A stretch of 6,973 nt of DNA, from the NCBI GenBank assembly GCA_028293095.1, contig JAQGPK010000106.1, forward strand, positions 1-6,973. The letters run 5' to 3'. The DNA comes from Chlamydiia bacterium. Its GTDB lineage: Bacteria > Chlamydiota > Chlamydiia > Chlamydiales > FEN-1388. How positions within the stretch are numbered: the first letter of the stretch is position 1; each line of letters starts with the position of its first letter. The position numbers were made by a program, and so were the translations under genes. Positions 1 through 5,319 of the stretch are shown here, piece by piece. The notes beneath the pieces were generated by a model, which was given only the letters and a program-made list of their open reading frames with translations, did no database searches and was not told the origin of the DNA.

Positions 1-1454
1 AGAGAATCATCACAACTGCAGCAAACCTCAAAACCTTTCAAGAAGAAGATGACGATGAAAAAATAGAGGTTCTTCCGAAAATTTTACTCGCCGATGTCCC
101 AAAGAAAGGACGCTCCTTTGAACTGACAAGAACCGTCAGAAAAAATCTTGAAATCTTCCATCACAGCGCATTTACGAACCATATTGTCTATACCGACATC
201 GTTTTTCCTTTAGCTGATCTACAAGAGGACGAGCTCTGGATCGCACGCCTTCTTACTCAACTCATACCGCAGGTCGGCTCTGGAGAGCGCAACTTTGTAG
301 ACAACCTCAACTACATTCAAGCCCATACAGGCGGCATTGATTGTAATTTCTCCTTCAATCACCAGGTGTATGACTCTACACAAATCACACCCTCACTGCA
401 TATCAAGAGCACAGCACTCTATCACAAAGCGAGTAACATGTTTCGCCTCCTTTTTGATACAGTCTACGCACTCAATCTTACTGAAGCTGACCGTATCAAA
501 GAGCTTATTATCAAACACTACACAAACTTAGAAAGCTCACTTGCCCAAAATGGATTAAAATATGCCGTCAACCTATCTGCCTCAGCCGTAAACCAAGCAA
601 ACTACGTTGCAAATAAATGGTATGGACTAGACTATTTCTATAAAATTAAAGATGTAGCCCACAATTTTGACACGAAAGGTGCAACCCTTATAGATGCTCT
701 CCAAAAAATGCAGCAAAAGCTTCTCTGCAGGGAAGGCGCGCACTTAGTAGTAACCTGTGATCAGACAGAGTTTTCTAAATTTTTAGAAACTGGCTTTGAT
801 GGACTTATTGATCTTCCCTTAAAACCATTCACATCCTGGAAAAGCAATTTCACTCTTCCAAAAGTGCAGCCGCAAGCGCGGATTATCTCCTCGCCGGTTT
901 CCTTTACAGCACGCGCTTTTCAAGCGCTCTCCTACGCGCATCCAGATGCTGCCTATGTATCACTTGCTGCCAACATCTTTGATAATCAAACGCTCCATAA
1001 GCGTATTCGAGAGCAGGGCGGGGCATATGGCGGAGGAACAAGCTACAATCCAACCTCTGGCAATTTTTACTTCTACTCTTTCCGTGATCCCCATATTGCC
1101 TCAACAGTCGAGGCTTTTAAAGAGGCTATGAAGGCGGCTCTTTCCAACGACATTGATGAAAGCGAGCTTGAAGAGGCCAAACTTGAAATGATCCAAACTC
1201 TCGATGCACCTGTACCACCAGGCGATCGCGGTGAAGTAGCCTATTCTCGCTATCGTGAAGGAAAAACGGAAGAAACCCGGCAGGCATTTAGGGAAAAACT
1301 CCTTGCAGCAACACAAGAGGATGTAAAAAGAGCTATAGAAAATTATATAATTCCTGCATATAAAGAAAGTATTCTGGTTTCATTTGCAGGCCGTGAGCTG
1401 ATTGAAAAGGAAAACAAAAAAATACACCCAAAACTTCTTGTAGAAAAGGTATAA
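1..1454 (+). CDS. M16C metallopeptidase, presequence protease (PreP/insulinase-like), C-terminal half
   Basis: The frame is open from the left edge (first full codon at 3), so the start lies outside the window and the ATG at 366 is internal. About 483 residues are present, roughly half of the usual ~970-1000 for M16C enzymes. These enzymes cut short unfolded peptides inside a closed two-halved chamber. Seen here are a HTGGI segment near 330-345, typical of the start of the C-terminal half, and IREQGGAYGGG near 1005-1037. Its Arg (1008-1010) and Tyr (1026-1028) are six residues apart, the spacing of the substrate-contacting Arg/Tyr pair of PreP-type enzymes (seven in insulin-degrading enzyme). 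The zinc motif HxxEH belongs to the missing N-terminal half, so activity cannot be judged. No signal peptide can be assessed. The next gene starts 3 bp after the TAA, which suggests co-transcription. The M16C family call is firm; the physiological substrate is unknown. Confidence 0.9.
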   Translation, partial: RIITTAANLKTFQEEDDDEKIEVLPKILLADVPKKGRSFELTRTVRKNLEIFHHSAFTNHIVYTDIVFPLADLQEDELWIARLLTQLIPQVGSGERNFVDNLNYIQAHTGGIDCNFSFNHQVYDSTQITPSLHIKSTALYHKASNMFRLLFDTVYALNLTEADRIKELIIKHYTNLESSLAQNGLKYAVNLSASAVNQANYVANKWYGLDYFYKIKDVAHNFDTKGATLIDALQKMQQKLLCREGAHLVVTCDQTEFSKFLETGFDGLIDLPLKPFTSWKSNFTLPKVQPQARIISSPVSFTARAFQALSYAHPDAAYVSLAANIFDNQTLHKRIREQGGAYGGGTSYNPTSGNFYFYSFRDPHIASTVEAFKEAMKAALSNDIDESELEEAKLEMIQTLDAPVPPGDRGEVAYSRYREGKTEETRQAFREKLLAATQEDVKRAIENYIIPAYKESILVSFAGRELIEKENKKIHPKLLVEKV

Positions 1455-1457
1455 GCT

Positions 1458-2234
1458 ATGCGTACATGTCTGATAGCACTCTATTTACTGATCTCTTATC
1501 CTCTCATTGGAGCCATTTGTGAGTCTCATACAATCGCAGACGTTTTGCAGCATGCTAATGAGAAAACTCTGATTGTCTTTGATATCGATAATACCATTTA
1601 TGAACCCGTGCAAATGCTCGGCTCAGACCAGTGGTTTTATCACCATCTAGAAAAGTTGAAAGCAAGCGGGGTCTCTCATCACGAAGCTCTCCAGCAGTCG
1701 CTTCACCTCTGGCATAAAATCCAACATGTCACACGTGTACAACTTATGGAAACACACACGCCAGAGATCATTCAAAAGCTTCAAGAAAGTAATTTTTCAG
1801 TTATGGCACTTACAACTCGCGGCCATGAAATCGCCGATGCTACTCTCAGACAGCTCGCCTCTCACAGTATCGACATGCGAAAGACAGCCCCCGATTCCAC
1901 AGACTACTACCTACAGGATATGCCTCACGTACTCTGGAAAGGCGGAGTCCTTCTTACCAAAGGGCTCCATAAGGGCAAAGCTTTTCTTGCCTTTTTAAAA
2001 CAAAGTGGGTTCACACCAAAGCGTGTTGTTTTTATTAATGATAAGGCCTCCCATATTCGTGAACTTGAAGAGTCCTCTGAAGCTGTAGGAATTGAGTTTT
2101 TAGGACTGCGCTATTCAGGCTCTGATGAAAAAGTAAAAAACTTTCTGCCGCACGTCGCGCACGTTCAATTACTGCACTTCGAAGATATTCTCCCAGATGC
2201 AGCCGTTGAGGCGATCATTAATCACAAATCATAG
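1458..2234 (+). CDS. Exported HAD-like hydrolase, DUF2608-type
   Basis: 258 residues. An N-terminal signal peptide (hydrophobic residues 4-19, possible cleavage after Ala19) predicts export to the periplasm or beyond. The HAD core is visible in order: motif I FDIDNT with Asp42, Asp44 and Thr46 (nucleophile and acid/base Asp of phosphatases); motif II as LTTRG (Thr119/Thr120); a Lys-containing segment HKGKAFL (Lys172/Lys174); and motif IV VVFINDK with Asp195. The overall pattern resembles the DUF2608 group seen in Chlamydiae and Legionellales, whose substrate is unknown as far as I know. A phosphatase reaction is inferred from the intact DxDxT, not shown. AAAAGG at 1444-1449, inside the end of the previous gene, sits 8 bp before the ATG and supports this start. 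The 3-bp gap to the M16C gene and 9-bp gap to the next gene suggest an operon. Cys21 is not in a lipobox, so a lipoprotein is unlikely. Confidence 0.8.
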   Translation: MRTCLIALYLLISYPLIGAICESHTIADVLQHANEKTLIVFDIDNTIYEPVQMLGSDQWFYHHLEKLKASGVSHHEALQQSLHLWHKIQHVTRVQLMETHTPEIIQKLQESNFSVMALTTRGHEIADATLRQLASHSIDMRKTAPDSTDYYLQDMPHVLWKGGVLLTKGLHKGKAFLAFLKQSGFTPKRVVFINDKASHIRELEESSEAVGIEFLGLRYSGSDEKVKNFLPHVAHVQLLHFEDILPDAAVEAIINHKS

Positions 2235-2247
2235 GATATAGTTATGA
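2226..2247 (+). repeat. Duplicated 5' leader, copy 1
   Basis: The sequence AAATCATAGGATATA, one differing base, then TTATGA recurs at 2705-2726 before paralog B, 479 bp away and with the same distance to the start codon. It contains the ribosome-binding AGGA and the ATG. In this copy the CATAGG part also encodes the last codons and TAG stop of the HAD gene. Confidence 0.85.
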
Positions 2248-2657
2248 ATAGTATGATAGAAAAAGTATATACATATGCAAACTCCATTGAATATGGCTGG
2301 ACAAATCCTCAGTCTCTGATTGTATGTGTTCCTGTTGTGGCTGAAATTATCCATGCCATTCAACTTCGCTCTCTCCCTCAAAAGAAAAACGGCTTAATGT
2401 TCTATCAAGAAGGGGTGGACCAAGTAGCATTATCAGCCAAACTGAGCGCCATCAATTTTTCTCATGCACTAGGTGCTATTGCACGTGTTATCATGTGGAC
2501 TGCAATTGCTGTTTTTACAAAAAATGACAAGTTTAGAGTAGCGGCGAGCTTCGCTTTCTGTCACTATCTCTACTCAATTATAAAAGCCATGAAAGGAAGT
2601 GAGCTTCACCTTAATGTGAAAGTCGGAGAAGGCGATTCCAGAGTTGCGATCACTTAA
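2244..2657 (+). CDS. Small membrane protein, Inc-like, tandem paralog A
   Basis: 137 residues, no recognised family. It is clearly a paralog of the next gene: about 30 of the first 44 residues are identical, including NP, CVP, VAEI and HAIQLR, and about 17 of 28 are identical around residues 70-97. Hydrophobic stretches lie at about 24-39, 75-92 and 97-113. The last two are joined by a very short polar turn (KNDK), giving the bilobed hairpin shape of chlamydial inclusion-membrane proteins. There is no cleavable signal peptide, since the first hydrophobic stretch starts at residue 24 and carries Glu34 and His37. The C-terminal tail (114-137) is polar and unlike that of the paralog. AGGA at 2233-2236, overlapping the TAG of the HAD gene, sits 7 bp before the ATG. 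Function is unknown; an Inc-like or type III secreted role is inference from shape alone. Confidence 0.75.
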   Translation: MNSMIEKVYTYANSIEYGWTNPQSLIVCVPVVAEIIHAIQLRSLPQKKNGLMFYQEGVDQVALSAKLSAINFSHALGAIARVIMWTAIAVFTKNDKFRVAASFAFCHYLYSIIKAMKGSELHLNVKVGEGDSRVAIT

Positions 2658-2704
2658 CCACAACGAGCCTCACTAAATGGCAATACTTTATTAGAGTGTG
2701 TTAT

Positions 2705-2726
2705 AAATCATAGGATATAATTATGA
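2705..2726 (+). repeat. Duplicated 5' leader, copy 2
   Basis: 21 of 22 bases match 2226-2247; only the base at 2720 (A for G) differs. Here no upstream reading frame uses the former stop-codon bases, so they look like a fossil of the HAD gene end carried along when the paralog was duplicated. It supplies the AGGA ribosome-binding site of paralog B. Confidence 0.85.
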
Positions 2727-3133
2727 CTAGTATAATAGAAAAAATGTCTACATACGTAAGCTCGATTGAATATACAGGAATAAATCCTGAATCTCTGATC
2801 CTCTGTGTGCCTGCTGTTGCTGAAATCGTCCATGCCATTCAACTTCGAACCCTCTCTAATAAAGTCAAAAGAGGTCAAATGAGTACTGACGATGCGATCC
2901 AACAATCCAAACTTTCATCAAAGATTCTTGGAATCAATGTTTCCCACGTTCTAGGCGCTCTTGCAAGAACTATCATGTGCATAGCACTTGCTATTGTTAC
3001 AAAGAATGCTATCTTTGGTATATGTGCTGGCCTTGCCCTCTGTCATTACTTCTATGCTTTGTATTCAATAAATGACTATCAAATAAGACGTTGGAATAGC
3101 TCATCACAGAAAGGAGTTACCGAAATTTTTTAA
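2723..3133 (+). CDS. Small membrane protein, Inc-like, tandem paralog B
   Basis: 136 residues, sister of the gene 65 bp upstream. The conserved N-terminal block (NPxSLI, CVPxVAEI, HAIQLR) is followed by a variable polar, Lys-rich linker at about 45-67. A hydrophobic hairpin then follows: about 76-93, a four-residue turn KNAI, and about 98-114. This bilobed pattern is cleaner here than in paralog A and is the classic silhouette of chlamydial Inc proteins. The tail (115-136) is polar and ends in TEIF, with no match to the paralog tail. AGGA at 2712-2715, 7 bp before the ATG, is part of a 5' leader shared almost base for base with paralog A. No enzyme motif is visible. It may be an integral membrane protein delivered to a host-derived membrane, but simple residence in the bacterial inner membrane is also possible. 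Confidence 0.75.
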   Translation: MTSIIEKMSTYVSSIEYTGINPESLILCVPAVAEIVHAIQLRTLSNKVKRGQMSTDDAIQQSKLSSKILGINVSHVLGALARTIMCIALAIVTKNAIFGICAGLALCHYFYALYSINDYQIRRWNSSSQKGVTEIF

Positions 3134-3154
3134 CCAATTTACACCACCAAATTA

Positions 3155-3205
3155 TCTTGCTTTATTAAATAGCATTATTTTAAATGCCGATTTAATAAAG
3201 CGAGA
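3155..3205 (+). promoter_or_regulatory. Large palindrome/hairpin just before the SH2-like gene
   Basis: GCTTTATTAAAT (3159-3170) is the perfect inverse of ATTTAATAAAGC (3190-3201). The stem extends outward through 3155-3157/3203-3205 with one G-U pair. It also extends inward as GCATT (3172-3176) with AATGC (3183-3187) around a six-base loop. It ends 5 bp before the ATG at 3211 and covers the place where a ribosome-binding site should be; only GAG at 3202-3204 is left as a weak one. No T-tract follows, so it is not a standard terminator. TTGCTT (3157-3162), 17 bp, then TTAAAT (3180-3185) is a possible weak promoter inside the palindrome, which would make the arms operator-like. The structure is certain; the role (operator, translational control or transcript end) is inference. 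Confidence 0.6.
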
Positions 3206-3210
3206 CACGA

Positions 3211-4113
3211 ATGACCCTAGATACAATTGCTAATTTACCAATTCACTGTAGCTTACCAAAACAACTCTCTTCAATAGAGGAAGATCGGCGCCATCACACT
3301 AAGAAAGCAATCCCCCCACTTTGGAATGAAACAACATCTCCGCTCAAAGATGCTGCAGAGGTTGTAAAAACAGCCAAAAGAAAATTACTACGCCCTTGTG
3401 CATCGCCAGTACTTTTAAGCCGCAATATCAATTCCTATCATACTACAATTCAACACTTCGATACACTCCTCAAAACCGTTAAAGAAAACCTGCCTGCCCA
3501 TCAAAAACGAGTATTTAAGGAAAAGGTATATACACCATCCATTTTATCTGAAAAGGGAGTTGCACTCCTCAAAACAATCAATACGCAAATGAATGTCATC
3601 ATGGAGTTAGAAGATTCCTTACTTTTGACACCACCACAGGGGCTTGACGATTTAATTAAAAAGTACAATGCAGCGCATGTTACTCTTGAAGGGTACCTTA
3701 TAAAAGCCACAAAAAGAATCCCAGAGCTTGAATCAGCTTCCCTTTATGCCGAGCTCCTTCCTCAGAACACCGGTAAAAAATTTCGAGCGATGAGCCATGT
3801 TCCAGGTCCTGCAAACACAGAAGATGCAATCTCCTTCTTAAAAACACTCAATGCCAAAAATGGCGAATGGATCATGCGTTATAGCCTATCTTTAGAACAT
3901 TGGGTCTGTTGTGTTGTTGTAGGAGATGAAATTCGACAAGAGAGCATTCTATCAAATAATGACCTCTTAGAGATTTTAATTGACTGGGATTTATGTCTCA
4001 CGCGCCAAAGAGTGCAAGAAGGAAAGAAAAAAGCGCTCTACGCGCAATGGAAGCAGATGAGAAAAGCAAAATTTCAAGAGCGTATACAAACCCTCAAATT
4101 CCCCCAAATATAG
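3211..4113 (+). CDS. Protein with SH2-like C-terminal domain, candidate host-directed effector
   Basis: 300 residues, no signal peptide or membrane segment, basic and mainly helical. Residues 1-66 are polar and probably flexible. Residues about 72-175 look like an all-helical bundle (IQHFDTLLKTV, LLKTINTQMNVIMELEDSLL, LDDLIKKYNAAHVTLEGYLI). Residues about 194-259 follow the order of an SH2 domain: PGPANTEDAISFL (compare GPISREEAEELL), GEWIMRYS (compare GTFLVRES, with Arg223 at the invariant phosphotyrosine-binding position), WVCCVVVGDEIRQESI (central strands) and NNDLLEILIDW (compare SLQELVEYY). Gln243 replaces the usual His of strand D, and the segment between the last strand and the final helix is short. 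Residues 265-297 form a Lys/Arg-rich amphipathic helix. TAA at 3196-3198 blocks any upstream extension, so ATG 3211 is chosen although its ribosome-binding site is weak. The reading frame is solid. The SH2 assignment is my own pattern reading, and a role in binding host phosphotyrosine proteins is inference. Confidence 0.8.
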   Translation: MTLDTIANLPIHCSLPKQLSSIEEDRRHHTKKAIPPLWNETTSPLKDAAEVVKTAKRKLLRPCASPVLLSRNINSYHTTIQHFDTLLKTVKENLPAHQKRVFKEKVYTPSILSEKGVALLKTINTQMNVIMELEDSLLLTPPQGLDDLIKKYNAAHVTLEGYLIKATKRIPELESASLYAELLPQNTGKKFRAMSHVPGPANTEDAISFLKTLNAKNGEWIMRYSLSLEHWVCCVVVGDEIRQESILSNNDLLEILIDWDLCLTRQRVQEGKKKALYAQWKQMRKAKFQERIQTLKFPQI

Positions 4114-4190
4114 CCATTAAACCTTATCAAGGCTAAATGAGCCACGCACATTTAATTAAAAGGGTTACTAATTGACAAGATTGCTTGTAA

Positions 4191-4211
4191 TACACACCCG
4201 AAGGGTGTGTA
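4191..4211. other. Perfect hairpin with GAA triloop
   Basis: ACACACCC (4192-4199) pairs fully with GGGTGTGT (4203-4210), plus a T-A pair outside, around a three-base loop. No T-tract follows on either strand, so it is not a typical terminator. It may be part of a structured RNA or of a repeated palindromic element together with the stem at 4223-4250. Confidence 0.6.
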
Positions 4212-4222
4212 AGCTTATAGCG

Positions 4223-4250
4223 CAGGCCACCGGACGAAGGCAGTGCCCTG
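4223..4250. other. Imperfect GC-rich stem-loop
   Basis: CAGGCCAC (4223-4230) pairs with GTGCCCTG (4243-4250) at 7 of 8 positions, with one C-C mismatch and a 12-base loop. It sits 11 bp from the previous hairpin. It does not match the SRP RNA, RNase P, tmRNA or 6S consensus elements I know. Confidence 0.45.
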
Positions 4251-4252
4251 AG

Positions 4253-4275
4253 AAAAAAAGAGAATGATTCTCTTT
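4253..4275 (-). terminator. Rho-independent terminator of the M19 gene
   Basis: Read on the minus strand, AAAGAGAA, loop TCA and TTCTCTTT form a perfect 8-bp stem, and the T run continues for four more bases (seven T in all). It lies 16 bp past the distal stop codon (4292-4294) of the M19 frame, so it fits the end of the full-length gene rather than the truncated one. The stem is A+T-rich and hence modest in strength. Confidence 0.6.
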
Positions 4276-4291
4276 GCGTTAAAAAATATAC

Positions 4292-4453
4292 TTAACATCC
4301 GCTACCACACCTATCTTTGACAAAATTCTGTGCATTCTGTGAGGCAATTTTATTAATTATTGTGGCATCAAAGGCCCCTTCTAGTAACTTTCGGATCTTT
4401 GGATAACAGGCAGCTGTATCAAACCCATCAAAATAAAACGTCTCATTAGGAAT
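4292..4453 (-). pseudogene. C-terminal remnant of the M19 dipeptidase, beyond an in-frame stop
   Basis: After the TAA at 4454-4456 the same frame stays open for 53 codons to a second TAA at 4292-4294. The translation carries FYFDGFDTAACYPKIRKLL and NKIASQNAQNFV, which correspond to the last helices of M19 enzymes (family pattern like kilGgNflRvl). Full-length M19 proteins are about 310-400 residues, and 269 + 53 restores the expected size. There is no start codon or ribosome-binding site of its own. It is therefore the lost tail of the upstream gene, through one nonsense change, a sequencing error or readthrough. Confidence 0.8.
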
Positions 4454-5263
4454 TTACCCAGGCTTTGGAACTGCCTTTTCACAAAAAAAGTCAGCGCCAA
4501 TTGCTAAATGTTCTCCATACCCTCTTTTCAAACCATATTCAACATGCTTTAAAAAATCATCCATAGCTTCCCCAACAAAATGGCGAATGATTCCAAGTCC
4601 AATAATCCCTTTTCTTTTTACAATCTCATCTGCAATTTCATCGGGTAAATTCCGTTCAATCGTTTGAACTTTCCGGAGATTAGAGTGGCTTGCGAGTATT
4701 TTATAAGGCAATTTTTCGCGATCTATATAATTCAAAATATCTTGCGCTAGTAGATCAGAGGTATGGCTTAAATCAATCGCCGAGCAAAGCCCCTGCATTT
4801 TTGAAAGTAGCCGTCTGCCATCATCCTTCAAGCCAACTTTTGTATGATTTCCACCCCCAAAACGATTTTCTGTATGCCATGTAAGGCTTATATAAAGTGG
4901 CTTTTCAACCTCTTTTACGATCTTTTGGAGCCGTGCAATCCCCTGATCAAGAGACTCACTTTCGCCACAAAAGGCAGAGGCATTTTCAATCGCAAGGAGT
5001 GTTTTAATTTTGCCGTTTTTCTCGACAGAGTAGCTCTCAAAATACTCTTTATATTGTGACGCTAGCTTTTTATAGATAAAAGCTTGCTTGATCCCACGTT
5101 CTACCGATTTTGCATCCGTCGGCGTAAAAATGGCCATTGTTTGAGCCTGAACCTTCCCTTCTAACATTTGTGAAATGGAAACCCTTGATTCGGCATCATA
5201 GGCAAAATGGTACGGATGAGCGGCTAAATACAAAAGAAGATCGCAATGAAGATCAAAAAACAT
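4454..5263 (-). CDS. Membrane dipeptidase (peptidase M19, renal dipeptidase-type), truncated by a nonsense codon
   Basis: 269 residues as read. M19 enzymes are zinc-dependent dipeptidases with a TIM-barrel fold. The metal ligands are all visible: His6 and Asp8 in DLHCD, Glu93 in LLAIEN, His167 in IDLSH, and His193 in ASHSN. Asp258 in IGADF fits the substrate-side Asp of the family. There is no signal peptide, so a cytoplasmic location is likely despite the family name. ATG 5263 is the only plausible start, because a TGA lies five codons upstream; a purine-rich GAGAAGAGAGG precedes it. The frame stops at 4454-4456 but family-like sequence continues to 4292, so this protein lacks about 53 C-terminal residues. 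Whether it folds is uncertain. It is divergent from the M20 dipeptidase gene, and both would serve peptide breakdown. Confidence 0.85.
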   Translation of the reverse strand: MFFDLHCDLLLYLAAHPYHFAYDAESRVSISQMLEGKVQAQTMAIFTPTDAKSVERGIKQAFIYKKLASQYKEYFESYSVEKNGKIKTLLAIENASAFCGESESLDQGIARLQKIVKEVEKPLYISLTWHTENRFGGGNHTKVGLKDDGRRLLSKMQGLCSAIDLSHTSDLLAQDILNYIDREKLPYKILASHSNLRKVQTIERNLPDEIADEIVKRKGIIGLGIIRHFVGEAMDDFLKHVEYGLKRGYGEHLAIGADFFCEKAVPKPG

Positions 5264-5290
5264 TTTCCTCTCTTCTCAATTTTCGCAAAT

Positions 5291-5299
5291 TGTTATACT
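5291..5299 (+). promoter_or_regulatory. Extended -10 promoter of the M20 gene
   Basis: TGTTATACT is an extended -10 (TGn plus TATACT, 5 of 6 to consensus). The -35 region around 5271-5276 is poor, as is tolerated with TGn. Transcription would start near 5306, after the ATG at 5302 but before the one at 5320. Confidence 0.5.
5292..5297 (-). promoter_or_regulatory. Candidate -10 element for the M19 gene
   Basis: Read on the minus strand this is TATAAC, 28 bp before the ATG at 5263. No convincing -35 was found. It overlaps the plus-strand -10 at 5294-5299, so the two divergent genes may compete for polymerase. Confidence 0.35.
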
Positions 5300-5307
5300 A
5301 AATGATT

Positions 5308-5313
5308 AAGGAG
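5308..5313 (+). promoter_or_regulatory. Ribosome-binding site that decides the M20 start
   Basis: AAGGAG lies 6 bp before ATG 5320. The alternative in-frame ATG at 5302 would place this site inside the coding region and upstream of the predicted transcript start, so 5320 is chosen. Confidence 0.8.
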
Positions 5314-5319
5314 ATTATC

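Larger units (their letters stand above)
4114..4291. other. Convergent intergenic region with hairpin cluster
   Basis: No gene was found in these 178 bp between the end of the SH2-like gene and the full frame of the M19 gene. It holds a short ACAAG/CTTGT hairpin (4175-4188), a perfect 9-bp hairpin (4191-4211), an imperfect 8-bp stem (4223-4250) and a minus-strand terminator (4253-4275). Positions 4191-4250 are visibly richer in G+C than the flanks. No convincing terminator for the plus-strand gene is seen; GGCT/AGCC at 4131-4143 is only a 4-bp stem with no T-tract. Confidence 0.6.

Noticed and set aside
366..1454. ATG at 366 as the start of the M16C gene
   Set aside because: The frame is open to the left edge with family-like sequence before it (including HTGGI), so this Met is internal.
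1515..1521. Lipoprotein signal at Cys21 of the HAD protein
   Set aside because: The preceding residues Gly-Ala-Ile do not fit a lipobox; ordinary signal peptidase I cleavage after Ala19 is more likely.
2716..2721. Perfect TATAAT as a -10 promoter
   Set aside because: It lies between the ribosome-binding site and the ATG of paralog B, too close to drive that gene; it arises from the duplicated leader (TATAGT in copy 1).
4172..4177. Perfect TTGACA as a -35 promoter
   Set aside because: No -10 is found at 16-18 bp spacing, and the bases are also explained as part of a small hairpin.
4221..4252. Small SRP RNA (4.5S) or another housekeeping RNA
   Set aside because: The CAGGCC..GAAGG likeness is superficial; the conserved SRP tip sequence and internal loops are missing, as are RNase P and tmRNA signatures.
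5302..5319. ATG at 5302 as the start of the M20 gene
   Set aside because: It has no ribosome-binding site and lies upstream of the predicted transcript start; AAGGAG points to 5320.
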